Assembly: GCF_034140825.1 (NCBI RefSeq)
Contig: NC_089039.1
Location: forward strand, 29,462,501 to 29,526,500
From: Oryza sativa Japonica Group
Lineage: Eukaryota > Streptophyta > Magnoliopsida > Poales > Poaceae
Length of the DNA: 64,000 nucleotides
Direction of reading: 5' to 3'
The position numbers and the translations under genes were made by a program. A model generated the notes under the pieces. It saw only the letters and a program-made list of their open reading frames with translations. It made no database searches and had not been told where the DNA came from. Shown here in pieces: positions 35,955 through 47,600 of this stretch (positions within the stretch are counted from its first letter, which is position 1; every line of letters starts with the position of its first letter).

Positions 35955-36359
35955 ATGGCCGTCGCCTACACTAGTGACCACCGGCACCACCACCACCACC
36001 ACGACGTCGTGGGCAGGCTGAGCAGCCTCGTCGCCTTGTGCGGCCGCGGCCTCTCGCGCGTCAGCCGCCGCCTCCTCCTCCTCGACCGCCGCTGCTACGG
36101 TGGCGGGAGGTCCGCGCCGGCCAAGCAGGACGGCGGCGGCGGCGAGGCCATCTGGCAGCGGACGATCCTGATGGGGGAGCGGTGCCAGCCACTGGACTTC
36201 GACGGCGCCGTCCACTACGACAGCTTCGGCCGCCGCATGGCCGCCCCGCGATCCGCCTCCTCCCTCTCCTCCTGCTGCTCCTCCGATAGCCTCGGCGCCG
36301 CCACCTCCGAGGCAAGCTACATCACCTCCACCTCCACTTGTGACGATGGCGTACTCTGA
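35955..36359 (+). CDS. Small plant protein of unknown function, 134 aa, single exon
   Basis: An intronless ORF begins MAVAYTSDHRHHHHHH (a run of six His at 11-16). It has an Arg-rich middle, then the motif EAIWQRTILMGERCQPLDF (64-82) continuing to GAVHYDSFGRR, and a Ser-rich tail. I have seen W-Q-x-x-I-L-M-G-x-x-C-x-x-x-x-F-S/D-G motifs in a family of short plant proteins without assigned function, which is why I accept it as real. No membrane span or signal peptide is evident. Codon use is strongly GC3-biased like neighbouring monocot genes. Confidence 0.8.
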   Translation: MAVAYTSDHRHHHHHHDVVGRLSSLVALCGRGLSRVSRRLLLLDRRCYGGGRSAPAKQDGGGGEAIWQRTILMGERCQPLDFDGAVHYDSFGRRMAAPRSASSLSSCCSSDSLGAATSEASYITSTSTCDDGVL

Positions 36360-36554
36360 ATGTATCACCATGCCATGCATCTAGCTCTAGCTTCATGCGT
36401 TTAATTGCCTTCAATTAGTATTTTTGTCACCGATGATATATTCTGCATTAGTTGCTTTATACATGTGCATGCACCGTACCCTTCAGTTTAATTAGCCTCC
36501 CTCATGCATTACAAGAGCGAGGCCGCCCCAGCTCATCCAAAGCTTAACAACCTA

Positions 36555-36750
36555 CTCCCTCGATCCATTTCTAAATATTTAACGTAGTTGATTTTTTTAA
36601 ATATGTTTGATCGTTCGTCTTATTAAAAAATTTAAGTAATTATTATTTTTTTTTCTTATCATTTGGTTCATCGTTAAATATACTTATATGTATGTATATA
36701 GTTTTACATATTTTATATAAGTTTTTGAATAAGACGAACAGTCAAACATG
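36555..36750. mobile_element. Truncated Stowaway-like MITE
   Basis: The left end CTCCCTCGATCCATTTCTAA follows TA (36553-36554). Internal arms (TGTTTGATCGTTCGTCTTATT and AATAAGACGAACAGTCAAACA) pair, but the matching right terminus is missing after about 36750. It appears to have lost its right end. Confidence 0.65.
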
Positions 36751-37084
36751 TGTATCGATCTCATTGCATTTGGGGGCCTTTTGCTCACATATACCTGCCT
36801 CTTGCATAGTTGGATATGTACACACACAAAGAAGCTGCCTGCATGCACGGGCGAATTCAGTGGGTCCAAACAGAAGAGCAGCTGCATTGCCTGCATCCAT
36901 GATCCATATCCATCCAACAGATCGATTATAACCCGTCACAGTTACATGCACGCGCGCGTGGTGCGTGCAGATCCAAGCATGCGTACGTTGTGATACTGCA
37001 TGTGTGATGTGCATATATGCTGCATGGTTTGTGTTAGCTTCGATCTTGTGGTTCTTTGCATGGCAAGATATATAGCATATGTAG

Positions 37085-38068
37085 CTACACAGCGGAGGAG
37101 TCGCCGTCCTTGGGCAGCTCGAGGGCGCCCTTGTTCTTGGCCGTCGACCCGTCGTAGTAGCAGAAGTAGAGGATCAACTGCGCCGCGCCCAGCAGCGTCC
37201 CCATGCCGTTCGGTATCTATTTATTTATTAATTATGATACATTAATATATAGTACTATTAGCTAGAATTACTCTATGATTATAATAACAACTATACTACT
37301 TACTGATCCTAGTAATTATTTATGAGATAATTGAAAGCATATATATATATATGCATGCATAATATGTATACCGTGATGAGGATGTCAAAGCGGATGAACG
37401 CGTATATTGTCCAGCATATGCCGTTGATGAAGCTCACCAGCGACAACGTGAAGGGCATGTACTCCACGCTCTTTGTCGCGATCACTTGTTTCTACATTCA
37501 TTCCATGTAGTAATTACATCATTTTGCCACACACATATAAATCAAATAATTAATCATCAGATCAGATTCATGCAAAAAATTAATAATCGACAGATATATA
37601 TACACATACCATGATGGTGAGCGGCGCGGCGTACATGAGGGTGCCGAAGAAGACGCAGAGGGTGCCAACGATGAGCGAGCGCTTGTCGTAGGTGTGGGCG
37701 CCGAGGAGCACGCCGGCGGCGACGGCGGCGAGGAAGACGAGCTCCACGGTGAGGACGCCGAGCATCCTGCACCGCTTGGGCTTGGGGGCGTAGGCGAAGT
37801 AGATGGCGAGGTAGGCGATCTCGATGAGGAGTCCGGTGCCGTTGATGGTGACGACGAGGATGCTGTTGGGGTGGATGAAGGGTAGGCCGTAGAACACCCA
37901 CAGCGCGCAGTTGAGGAACGTCGCCAGGTACGGATCCGGCACGAACTCCTCCACGTCCTTCTTCTTCACGATCGTCACGAACGTCGGCAATGGCGACAAG
38001 AACAACCCGAACGATATCAAGTTACCTAGTACAATTAATCAATTATTAGTCAATTACTAATGTTCGAT

Positions 38069-38166
<98 letters not shown>

Positions 38167-38248
38167 CGCATCTACAAGCAGGTTCAATTCGAGACGACGT
38201 ACCGATGATTCCAACGACATTGCGGACGGCGTCAGGGTTCATCACCAT
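37085..38248 (-). CDS. SWEET5: SWEET sugar transporter, 237 aa
   Basis: Exons are 38248-38203, 38025-37610, 37491-37372 and 37216-37085 (714 nt, phases close). Two MtN3/saliva repeats give seven membrane helices. The first starts [21 protein letters not shown] with the conserved helix-1 Pro. The repeat-2 signature is [18 protein letters not shown], then [16 protein letters not shown]. SWEETs are uniporters that move sugars down their gradient across plasma or organelle membranes; the clade II type suggested here usually carries hexoses. The tail is short and ends DGDSSAV. The symbol rests on recall of the rice SWEET5 sequence and its 237-aa length. Intron 1 contains a 95-bp (AT)n tract. Confidence 0.93.
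38070..38164. repeat. (AT)n microsatellite, 95 bp
   Basis: An uninterrupted AT dinucleotide run lies in intron 1 of the SWEET gene, a few dozen bases from the exon 1 donor. Such tracts vary in length between cultivars. The Ile-Tyr ORFs over it are artefacts. Confidence 0.98.
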
Positions 38249-40301
38249 CTTGCCTGCTCCTCTTTGCTGCTACTTTTCGATATTTTCTCAGGCGAATAGA
38301 TGGGAGTATGTATTAGTACAGTGGCAGCTAGCGAGAGCGTGTAGCTGATAGCAACTAATCAACCAGCAAGAGATTAATTAACTGTCAGGCCAGCAACTGT
38401 AACCTGATCAAATAGTTAACTTAGCAGCTAGCTAGCTAGTGTGCTGCTAAGTTAAAATTGGGGGTTAAATTAAATATATAAAATGCGTGGATTTTATTTC
38501 CACTGATTAAAATGGCGGCCTCTGCCCTCCAATTCCTCCCCCCTTAATCTTACGAGAGTCGGAATAATGGAGAGGCAGAGCACGGATTCAGATTGGCCAT
38601 GGCCGCCCTTATATACACGACCTATGGCTAAAAAAAAACACATACAATTAACCTGATTAATTAAAGTGGTGCTAGCTAGCTTGAGGTGCAGAGACAATCT
38701 AGCTAGTTTTGGCTTAATTACGTGGGGCCAAAAAATGGACAAGCCAGGGTGGAGAGCTTACTGGAGCTCCGAAATGCATGCACAGCCGTCTGCTCAGTTT
38801 TACTCTTTTCCGTCACAAAATAAATTAATTTTGCCATGTCTATAGCATTTTCCAAAATAATCATCCAAAACAGTCTGGATAGTAGACTGTAAAACCAGAA
38901 ATTGACAAAACCAAGTCTATTACTCGCTCATTACCGCCTCTCTAAGAGGATCTAGGACGCCATAAGCACATGATCGCAGCTACATAACAAACCAATAGAG
39001 TTGACGAACTGTACAACAATGTAGCAGTGGTGGGTGAAAACCACCTCCGTGCAAAACATGCCAAAGAAAGTACTCAAGTCGATGATTATCCTAGTCTCCT
39101 GGGAGTTGTGAAAGGAGATTAACTCTTTTCCCTCTTTTGTTAGGGCCGACTCTAACTCTCAAATGATGTACATATTTGAGGATCTCCTAACTCTATCAAT
39201 ATAAAAGATAATTCTTTTGCCTTCTTTTTCAAACAAATAAATCAAAATAAATATGTTTGTACCACTCAAGTTCTCTACCGCTCGTCTCAACTAACTACAA
39301 CCATTTTACATTTAATTTTTCACTTACTTTCTTTTATCAACCAAACATCAATTTGTACCTAGCTTTTAATATCCGTATATAGCTTCAAGATACTTATATT
39401 TTAAAATGGAGGGAACTGTACTCACAAATTAATAATTATTGGTCATTTGACTGACACGTGGCACGCAATTGGCGTTAGATAGGCATCCGTACCGATCCGA
39501 TCCGAATTATTAACCGTACACTTGCGGGATTGCAGGAGAGCATGCGATTTGCATGGCAAGTGAAGTGATTGATGATGGTTCGAGGTTTTGCTTGCATTGG
39601 CATGCCGATAGCATGAATAACGTTCGATCCATCAAACAATACACCAAGCATTTTGAAAGCACGGGCTTTCTTCTTAGCCGATTCAGCCCAACGCGTTGGT
39701 GCGGTTAGTTAGTTTCAGTTGGGCTGATTTCCAAATTCTGATGGGCCGATCGAGTTGGACCCGATGAATAGTAAGTTTACCTCGTGTCCCTCAACTTTAC
39801 ACCAAGTTTGTTTGACATCCATTATCCTCAATACCAGAAATATTCACCCCTAAACTATACTCCCTCCGTCCCTAAATATTTGGGGCCATTGACTTTTTAA
39901 AGCATGTTTGACTGTTCGTATACATAAATGTTTAAAACTTTTGTGAAATATGTAAAACTATACGTATACATAAATGTATATTTAAGAAGAAAAGGAATTA
40001 ATAATTACTTAAATTTTTTTTGAATAAGATGAATGGTCAAACATGTTTAAAAGAGTCAACGGGACGGAGAGAGTATACAAAACCGGATAATCTGATTTCG
40101 TTGACGTGGCACCCTACCAGCCACATTAGCACGGCCCACCCCCTCTCCCTCTCCCCAGCAATTGGACTCGGATCGCCGCCTCATAACCGCATCCGACTCA
40201 TGAGAGCGTTGCAGCGTTATATATGTAGGATGGACGTTACGATCGATGTGATACGTGTATCCAAATAGCGGTAGCGAATTGAAGGAAGATATATCGATCG
40301 G
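38249..40301. other. Intergenic region upstream of SWEET5
   Basis: The SWEET promoter side has a CTAGCTAGCTAG run near 38420 and poly-A/T stretches. The only clear element is a Stowaway MITE at 39860-40073. GGGCTGA/TGGGCC motifs occur at 39720-39750. No gene is supported. Confidence 0.45.
39860..40073. mobile_element. Stowaway-type MITE, 214 bp
   Basis: Ends CTCCCTCCGTCCCTAAATAT and GTCAACGGGACGGAGAGAG are flanked by TA (39858-39859 and 40074-40075). Inner arms CATGTTTGACTGTTCG / TGAATGGTCAAACATG pair. It lies about 230 bp upstream of the F-box fragment. Confidence 0.85.
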
Positions 40302-40802
40302 TTGAAAGTGATGATGGACGATGTGATGAGCGAGATCCTGCTCCGTCTGCCGTCCAAGTCGGTGGTCCGGTACCGCGCCGTCTGCCGGAGTTGGCGGCGG
40401 ATCACAAGCTGCCCCTACTTCCTGGCCGCCCGAGATGCTGGTGGGATCCTGCGACGGCCTCCTGGTGCTGGAGCAGGACCACGGCCTGTACGGATGCTGG
40501 TACACTGTAGCATTTGGACGGCTAGGTTCGTGTGTGTAGAGGAGAGGGATGATGTGATGGTGGTGTGCGAGTCCGCCCATGACAAGAAACTTAATACCCA
40601 ACATGCTGCTGGCCTTTACCATCTCCGTGACAACAAGTTTTTGGAGCCCGCACTTGATCTTGGGGAATGCTCCCTCTCAGAGTTTCGGTTCAAGGAAAAG
40701 CCTCGTCCGACATGCCTTCTTCGACTTGCCCCGCTCTCCCGACTTCAAATTCATACCCTTCGATCTACCCCCCCCACCAATTTCCCCTTTTCTCACATAT
40801 AA
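40302..40802 (+). pseudogene. Broken F-box gene
   Basis: The frame starts MKVMMDDVMSEILLRLPSKS and contains a good F-box (about residues 6-45; LPSKSVVRYRAVCRSWRRI). Right after it, at about 40440, the typical next segment (GSCDGLLVLEQDHGLYG) appears in a different frame, so the F-box is joined to later sequence by a deletion plus frameshift. After that no family features can be followed, and a MITE-like element begins at 40808. F-box proteins normally present substrates to SCF ubiquitin ligases. This copy could at best make an F-box-only peptide of 166 residues with a scrambled tail. Confidence 0.7.
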
Positions 40803-40807
40803 TTATA

Positions 40808-41138
40808 GGCCCTATTTAGATCCCCTGGCAAAATTCTACACGCTGTCAGATCGGATATTTGGACACATGCATGGAGTATTAAATATAGACGAAAAAATAA
40901 CTAATTACACAGATTGCGTGTAAATTGCGAGACAAATCTTTTAAGTCTAATTGCGCCATGATTTGACAATATGGTGCTACAGTAAACATTTGCTAATACC
41001 GGATTAATTAGGCTTAATAAATTCGTGTCGCGGTTTACAGGCGGATTCATTATTAGACTACGTTTAATACTTTAAATGTGTGTCCGTATATTCGATGTGA
41101 CACATCAAAACTTGACACCTCTGGATCTAATCACAGCC
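40808..41138. mobile_element. 331-bp dispersed MITE-like element
   Basis: Ends GGCCCTATTTAGATCC and GGATCTAATCACAGCC are imperfect inverted repeats. The interior (GGACACATGCATGGAGTATT, AATCTTTTAAGTCTAATTG, GGATTAATTAGGCTTAATAA) matches a very common rice repeat I know from many loci. The superfamily is uncertain and no clear target duplication is visible. It ends the F-box fragment. Confidence 0.7.
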
Positions 41139-41656
41139 ATATATCATGATGCAACACTGTAAATATATATATATTGATGATGAATGGAATGCCTGGAGAT
41201 AAGGGATGTGGGGCTCTGTTTTCGTCTGTTTCACAAGCTATATGAAAACTTAGAGGCATCTGCTTTTTATTTTTCTGAAATAATTTATGTGTCACAATAC
41301 ATCACGCCATGTACATTCACTAGATCTATAGAGGGGGGGGGGGGGGGGTGTATGTACAGATTTACAAAGTTACAGGGTTTGGAGAACTAGCCCAAAAGGA
41401 TCAATTTACAGGGCTTTGGCCAAGTCCGCTACCCAGGTTGAGAAGATAGAGAGTTACTACAGGAGAGCGGGAGGTTGCAGAGCTCTCTGCCTAGGCAGAA
41501 CCTCTCCCTAGGGCTGGTTATGCTGTGTCCTGCTTCTCCATGAAAATTTCTGCTTCCCTCCAGATATCCTCAAATAGCTGTTGTGCCGTGCACATTTTGT
41601 GTTGAAAGATCCTTGCAAATCTATAGCCTTCTGCAGGGCTGCATATAACTACATGT

Positions 41657-44600
41657 TCAATTATGAGCTTGATTCCCTGAGCCAGGCTGAGAAAAACTCG
41701 GTGGACCGTTCTCCAAAGCGCGTTTTTTCCTGTAAAAGACATCTATAATGTCGAAATAGCTGGAACCAATAAGGAATTCTAATCATTCTGTCAAAGGATC
41801 CTTACCTTCTCTGAAAATGGTTCTGTTTCATTTTTCCAGTGTCACCATGGGACTCACAACCTCCTTTTGCTTCCTCACGACCTTGCTTCGGCAACTCAAT
41901 TGATGTCTGAATTGGAATATCGCAACAAGGGAAAAAAAGACACATGCAACAGTTGTGAATATCTGATAAATTCAGTGAAACGCAGAGGAAATGTATTTCT
42001 TTTGCGAGGTGGAAAAAGGGGAAATGCATGACACCAATATTTCACATTTGCACACATGACACATCTCATGGCTAAGCATGCATGACTAAACACGTTCTCA
42101 ACAACTAGATGAAAGTGGGCGTGCTTAGTAGCTTGCTGCTGGTAGTAGGTAAAGTTTTTAGAGTAGAAGACTTACGCCTCTTGCATTTTGATGATGCAAC
42201 AGCTCTTTGGACGAGTTTGTTCTTCTTGCCGGCAAAGCTGGGTCTTTCAAAATGTTAAATGTTCTTCTTGACCTCTCTTGCCGCTGAAGGACAGAGCTGT
42301 CTTCACGGCTTGGATATATCTTGCAAATCTGAAAGAAGAAAAGTGAATTTTAAACAAATGTCTGGAACGAACTAATGAACAAAGTTACCAAGAAAAGCTA
42401 AACCGCACTTCCAATTTACCATTGCACAAAGGAATTCAGTTACCTGCTTGATAACACGATCGATAAGCTTATCCAAAGTAAATAGTACGTAGGAGTTGGG
42501 CCCAAGAAATTTCAAGCAGTGCTGCTCAAAGTTCCAATTGTCAGTAGACCCATCAATCAGGCTGCAGAGTTTCTCCTTGAAACTACACCATTCAATAAAA
42601 TAAAAAGTTGTTGTTAAAACACAGATATTCAATGGTGAAATTTGAATAATTCTACTTATAGATAATAGGTGAGAATCTTAGACGTTACTGTGCATATGAA
42701 TCATGGGTGCTTGCTCCTTCTGAAAGATTCTTAGCTACTAGTAGTCTCTCGTACATAACCTGCCACATAAATTAAAAATAAAATAAGATCATAATGCCAA
42801 TAATTAGGTATAGAGGCCAATAGTTTGTCCAGAAGAAATATCATACTGCTGTCTATTAGATTAACAATCATGGTGATGCATATTGAGCAAGCCGTCTCTT
42901 TCATGTATAACAAAGTAAGAGCATACATAAATATTTTTTTGAAAGTAAGAGCATACATATTTGTGTTGAACTGTGTAGCTTGCTGTCTTGCTCAGTGCTC
43001 ACTGGCATATTAAAAGTCGCCAATCCAAACAAAAATATGTAATAGGAACATACTGAAATACCTGGAGAAGCCGGCAGAGCACAGCCAGAGTGCAACAAGA
43101 TATTCCTCTGTTTGCATCACATTCTTTAGATGTTCTTCCAAAATATTCTGAACTTCCAACCTCATTGTTGGAGTCATCTCTTGATGATTTATGCTCTTCA
43201 GATCCACTCCAATGTCCATAGGTACTATGCATAGAATTATTGGTAGGCAAACATCGAACACGCAACTGTATATTTTCTACATCTGGTATGAACTCACCCT
43301 CCTCAACCTCCGCGTCAAAATGATCAAGCGAAGAAGTAGACTCATTGGACTTGGCTCTTAGACTTTCCACTTCCTGAATGGAAAATAAAAATCATGTAGC
43401 TTTACTTACATTTATCTTTCAAGTCACCCAAGTTACTTTTTTTTTTCGCCGGGACGGCGAAGAATGCCGACCGATGTATATTAAGGAAAAGGGGAAAACT
43501 GTACAAACACCCAAGTTACTTTTACTTGATAAAGATGAGAAAGTAAGTGTTCATCAATTAACTTTCATGACAGAAGCTATTTATGCAAATCCAAAACACG
43601 AAATCATCATAATTCTAAGAGTAAAGTGTTGTAAGTACATATACCTTTGAAGAAAAAACAAACTCATTAGTAAGCACAGCAACAGGAATATTATTGAGAA
43701 AATCTCTGCTCATCCCACAATGTTCACAAACGTTTCTGCGAGAAACTGTATCCTTCAAGTCTGGCCATTGAAACTTCACAGAAACAAATGCCTTTACTAA
43801 CTTTGTCCAATTCATCATTGGCTTATCTTCAGTAGAACAACTTCTACTATATGCATAGTTAATGATAACGCCTACGTCCTCATGAATGTGAATATCAGTA
43901 TGAGATTTGATCCGACTGATTTGTTTGTCTTCTGCCAGCAAAGCTGCAAGAGAGATACTGAAATGAGTAAGAACGAACTAATAAAATGGTAAAATTTCCA
44001 TGAATTATAACGCAGAACCTAGCTTCAGCAGTACATAATAGTAAAAGTACCTTTTGGGCTCATCCTTTCCATGTCTAGTTGTTTGAAGGAGGGACTACAA
44101 TGATCAAGTGATCTGTAGTAATTATTGGCAACAGTATCTGGGCACATTTTATTCAAGGATAATCGTGCCTCGGAGAAATCTCCTATCTTCTGATTTAGAC
44201 GAGAAAGTATAACAGCAAGAGCAGAACTGGTGTTCTCAGATTCTGACAAAGCATCAAGCATGTCAATGCCAGAATCATCATATAGCTGTTCAATGCACCT
44301 CTTATGTAGAGCTGCACATGTAAAAACAAGGAAAAAATGTAACACTCAGCTAACCACTCGAAAAGTTTTGGCTCCGAAAAATTTACATAGTACAGTATAC
44401 TTACGAGTTAGGTGTTCTTGAATTTTCACATTGCTGCCAAACCGATATTGAAGATCCTCAATAAAGTCAGCAGTTGCTCTAAACCTCTGCAATAGCATGT
44501 CACTCTCAAACCTAAAAAGTAGTACACAACATTCATTGATTATCAGTGACCAGGCAAATTTTTGCTGATAGCTGAAAGAATGAAAACAGTGCTGAAGCAT

Positions 44601-47600
44601 CTGAAAAACTAACATCTGTGTACTTACAAGTCATCTTCACACTTAAACATGTTTTCTTCATATTGATTTTTAGTTCTGAACTTGTAGCAATCCTCACGTC
44701 CAGATGTAACAGAAACCAAAGAATCATTTAAAATAGACCTTCCAAGTTCAGTTTGGTAGCTTGACTGGAGAGTCACACACTGAGATCAAGAAAGAGAATG
44801 TTAGAACAGATGCCAATGATTTACATGGAAAACTTGTGCGTTTGTAGGAATTTACATTCTTTGGTAGCAGGCAATAGCTAGGAGTGCAATGCTTGCAATT
44901 ACTAGGATCCACTTTTAGGGGTAATTCGTTTTCTCGTGAGGTACTCCACTGAAGCAAAGGTTCAGCCTTGTGTTCCTCATCATCTTCTGCATGAGGTGAT
45001 TTGTCATCACCTATCATAAATGATTAAACATAACTTCAACACAAGGGGTTCAATTAAATATATACAAAATACAAAAACAAGTGGCTAGCCACACAAAATG
45101 ATACTGCATTTGTCTGTTGTTACATTGTATCATGTGCACATCAATAGAAAGAAACTAGATAATATAAAAACCAACACACCTAACTGTTGGAAAACAGTTG
45201 TACTCAGAAGTCGGAACATCATGCTGTACAACATTTGAATTGAATGGTTCACAATAGCGGTCCTCATAGTTTCTTTTTAGGATAATTTAGGAAGCACGAA
45301 AGGGTTTAAGAACCAATATATTCAACTTTTAACCTTTTCATTTAAAAAATTCTAAGGTGCATTCCTCCTAGAGACTGTAAATTGTAATTTATTATCTAGT
45401 AACTTGCCTCCACGTTCGCTCTCACGGCCTAGAAATTATCATATTAATCGGAGAAAAAGAAAAACAAAGTCCATATAGAAATACAATTTAGAGATAGCTG
45501 AAATTCGGAATTAAAAAATAAAGAATATTGGAAGAGAAGACTACAGTCCATGCCGGTATACAATTTAGAACTAATAAAAATTCGGAATTAAAAAAAAGTA
45601 AATTAAAATTAGGTTAGAGTCCATATAGATATACAATTTAGAAATAACTAAAAGTCGGAATTAAAAAAGAATATTGAAAGAAGAGTATATAGTCCATATA
45701 GAAATATAATTTAGAAATAAATACAATTTAGAAATAACTGAAATGAAGAATTAAAAAATAAAGAATATTAGAATAAGATTATAGAGTCCATATAGGAATT
45801 TATAATTAACTAAAATTCGGAATAATAATAATAATAAAATTAAAAGTAGAGTTTAAAGTCCATATAGAAATACAATTTACAAAAAACTAAAATTCATAAT
45901 TAAAAAATATGGGAAGAAGAGTCTAGAGTCCATATAGGAATACAATTTAGAAGCAACTGAAATTCAAAATTAAAAAATAAAGAATATTAAAAGATGAGTC
46001 TAGAGTCCACATAGAAATACAATTAGAAATAATAAAATTCAGAATTAAAAATAAATAATATTGGAAGAAGAGCCTAGAGTCTATATATATACTCCTTCCG
46101 TTTCACAATGTAAGTCATTCTAGCATTTCCCACATTCATATTGATATTAACGAATCTAGATAGATATATATGTCTAGATTCATTAACATCAATATGAATG
46201 AGGGAAATGCTAGAATGACTTACATTGTGAAATGGAGGAAGTACAATTTACAAATAATGAAAATTCGGAATTAAAAAATAAGGAATAATATTGGAAGACG
46301 AATCTAGAGTCTATATGGGAATACAATTTAGAAATAACTAAAATTTGATATTAAAAATAATTAATAACTATCACGTATATACAATACAATATGAATGTAC
46401 TGTTACACATTGGTAGTTTGGTTAGTACAAAATTTAAATTTATGTTGTCATTTTAATAATAAATTGAGAATATATTTATACTATTATATGAGAGAAAATA
46501 CAATGATGCTAGCCGCGTAATCTGCGCGGGCCACCATGCTGGTTTCATATATGAAAATAAGCTCTAGCAAATGTAGCACTCAATTGCTGAGAAATTTGAT
46601 AGTGACACTCCACGATGTGGGCTTCGATTATTTGACACCCTGGCACACTTCTATTCCCTCAAATGGTCACACATGTCATCTCACAAGAGTCAATTAAAGC
46701 AAATTGGCGACGAAGAAAGTGTCAAATTATCAAATTTCTCTCAATTGCTAGGGCATACTTCGAAATAACATCTGATACCATGAAATAGGTGAATGCAAAG
46801 ATACGCAAATCATTTGTGCATTCTCTAGCAAAAAGGAAAACAGTTGGGCATGTATGACTGTTATTAAGAAAGGGTTCATTATTTGTGTCTAACTTCATTA
46901 TTTCCTGAGAAGGATGTTAAAGCAAAGCACCTAGGGCTCGCCTGTATTTGGAGAATAAACAAATTAAGAGAAAACTTTCACACACCTTGCTTTCTAGGAT
47001 TTTCAATCAGGCCAGTGGTTCTCTTAGTTTGTTTATGCCTCAAACTATAACCTCTGCCTTCATGGTTTTGGTTTTGGTCCTGAGTATACTTCAATGGAGT
47101 CGCTTGGTTTCTTCCATTGGTTGCTTTTACTCGGAGACCATCCAATTTATTCATAGCATCTAGAGTAAAACTCACAAACGTCTGCAAAGGAAATTTGATA
47201 AACTGATGATGGCACATGCGCTCAGAATAGAAAATTTTACTGAAAGCAGTGAGCTAGTGATACTGAGTTCAATAAATTATTTATAAAATAATTGTTCACC
47301 AACATGTTATAAGATATACGAGGAATGATCATTAGCAGTTAGGCCTTAGCATATGTTATGCGAAGCATGTAATGTATACCTCGCTGACTCGACTACTCTT
47401 TGGACTTGTGCAAGATTTCTCATTTGGCAGATGAGCCCTTAGGTGGTGAGGCACAAAAATTTTGAACTCTTCTAGGAACTCGGGATAGTTACCTATGATT
47501 CTCTCAACCTGCAAGTAAATCATTGTGAAATCAGGGCCTTTGCAATTATTTTGTCAAGCCATTATTGAAGAATGAACACCTTTTCGAGAACTTCTTCGCT

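Noticed and set aside
35706-36380. 224-aa minus ORF over the 134-aa small gene
   Set aside because: Ala/Gly/Val-rich antisense translation of a GC-rich plus-strand gene.
37557-37901. 114-aa minus ORF overlapping SWEET5 exon 2
   Set aside because: Same strand but wrong frame of the well-supported SWEET exon.
38057-38299. Ile-Tyr repeat ORFs on both strands
   Set aside because: Translation of the (AT)n microsatellite.
38802-39422. Possible large Stowaway-like element upstream of SWEET5
   Set aside because: Weak similarity of TCTTTTCCGTCACAAAATAA and ATTTTAAAATGGAGGGAACT to MITE ends, but the pairing is poor and no TA duplication fits.
45460-46345. Possible CRISPR-like array of about 75-bp units
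   Set aside because: The units are contiguous tandem repeats with no unique spacers, bounded by a Helitron 3' end, in a plant genome.
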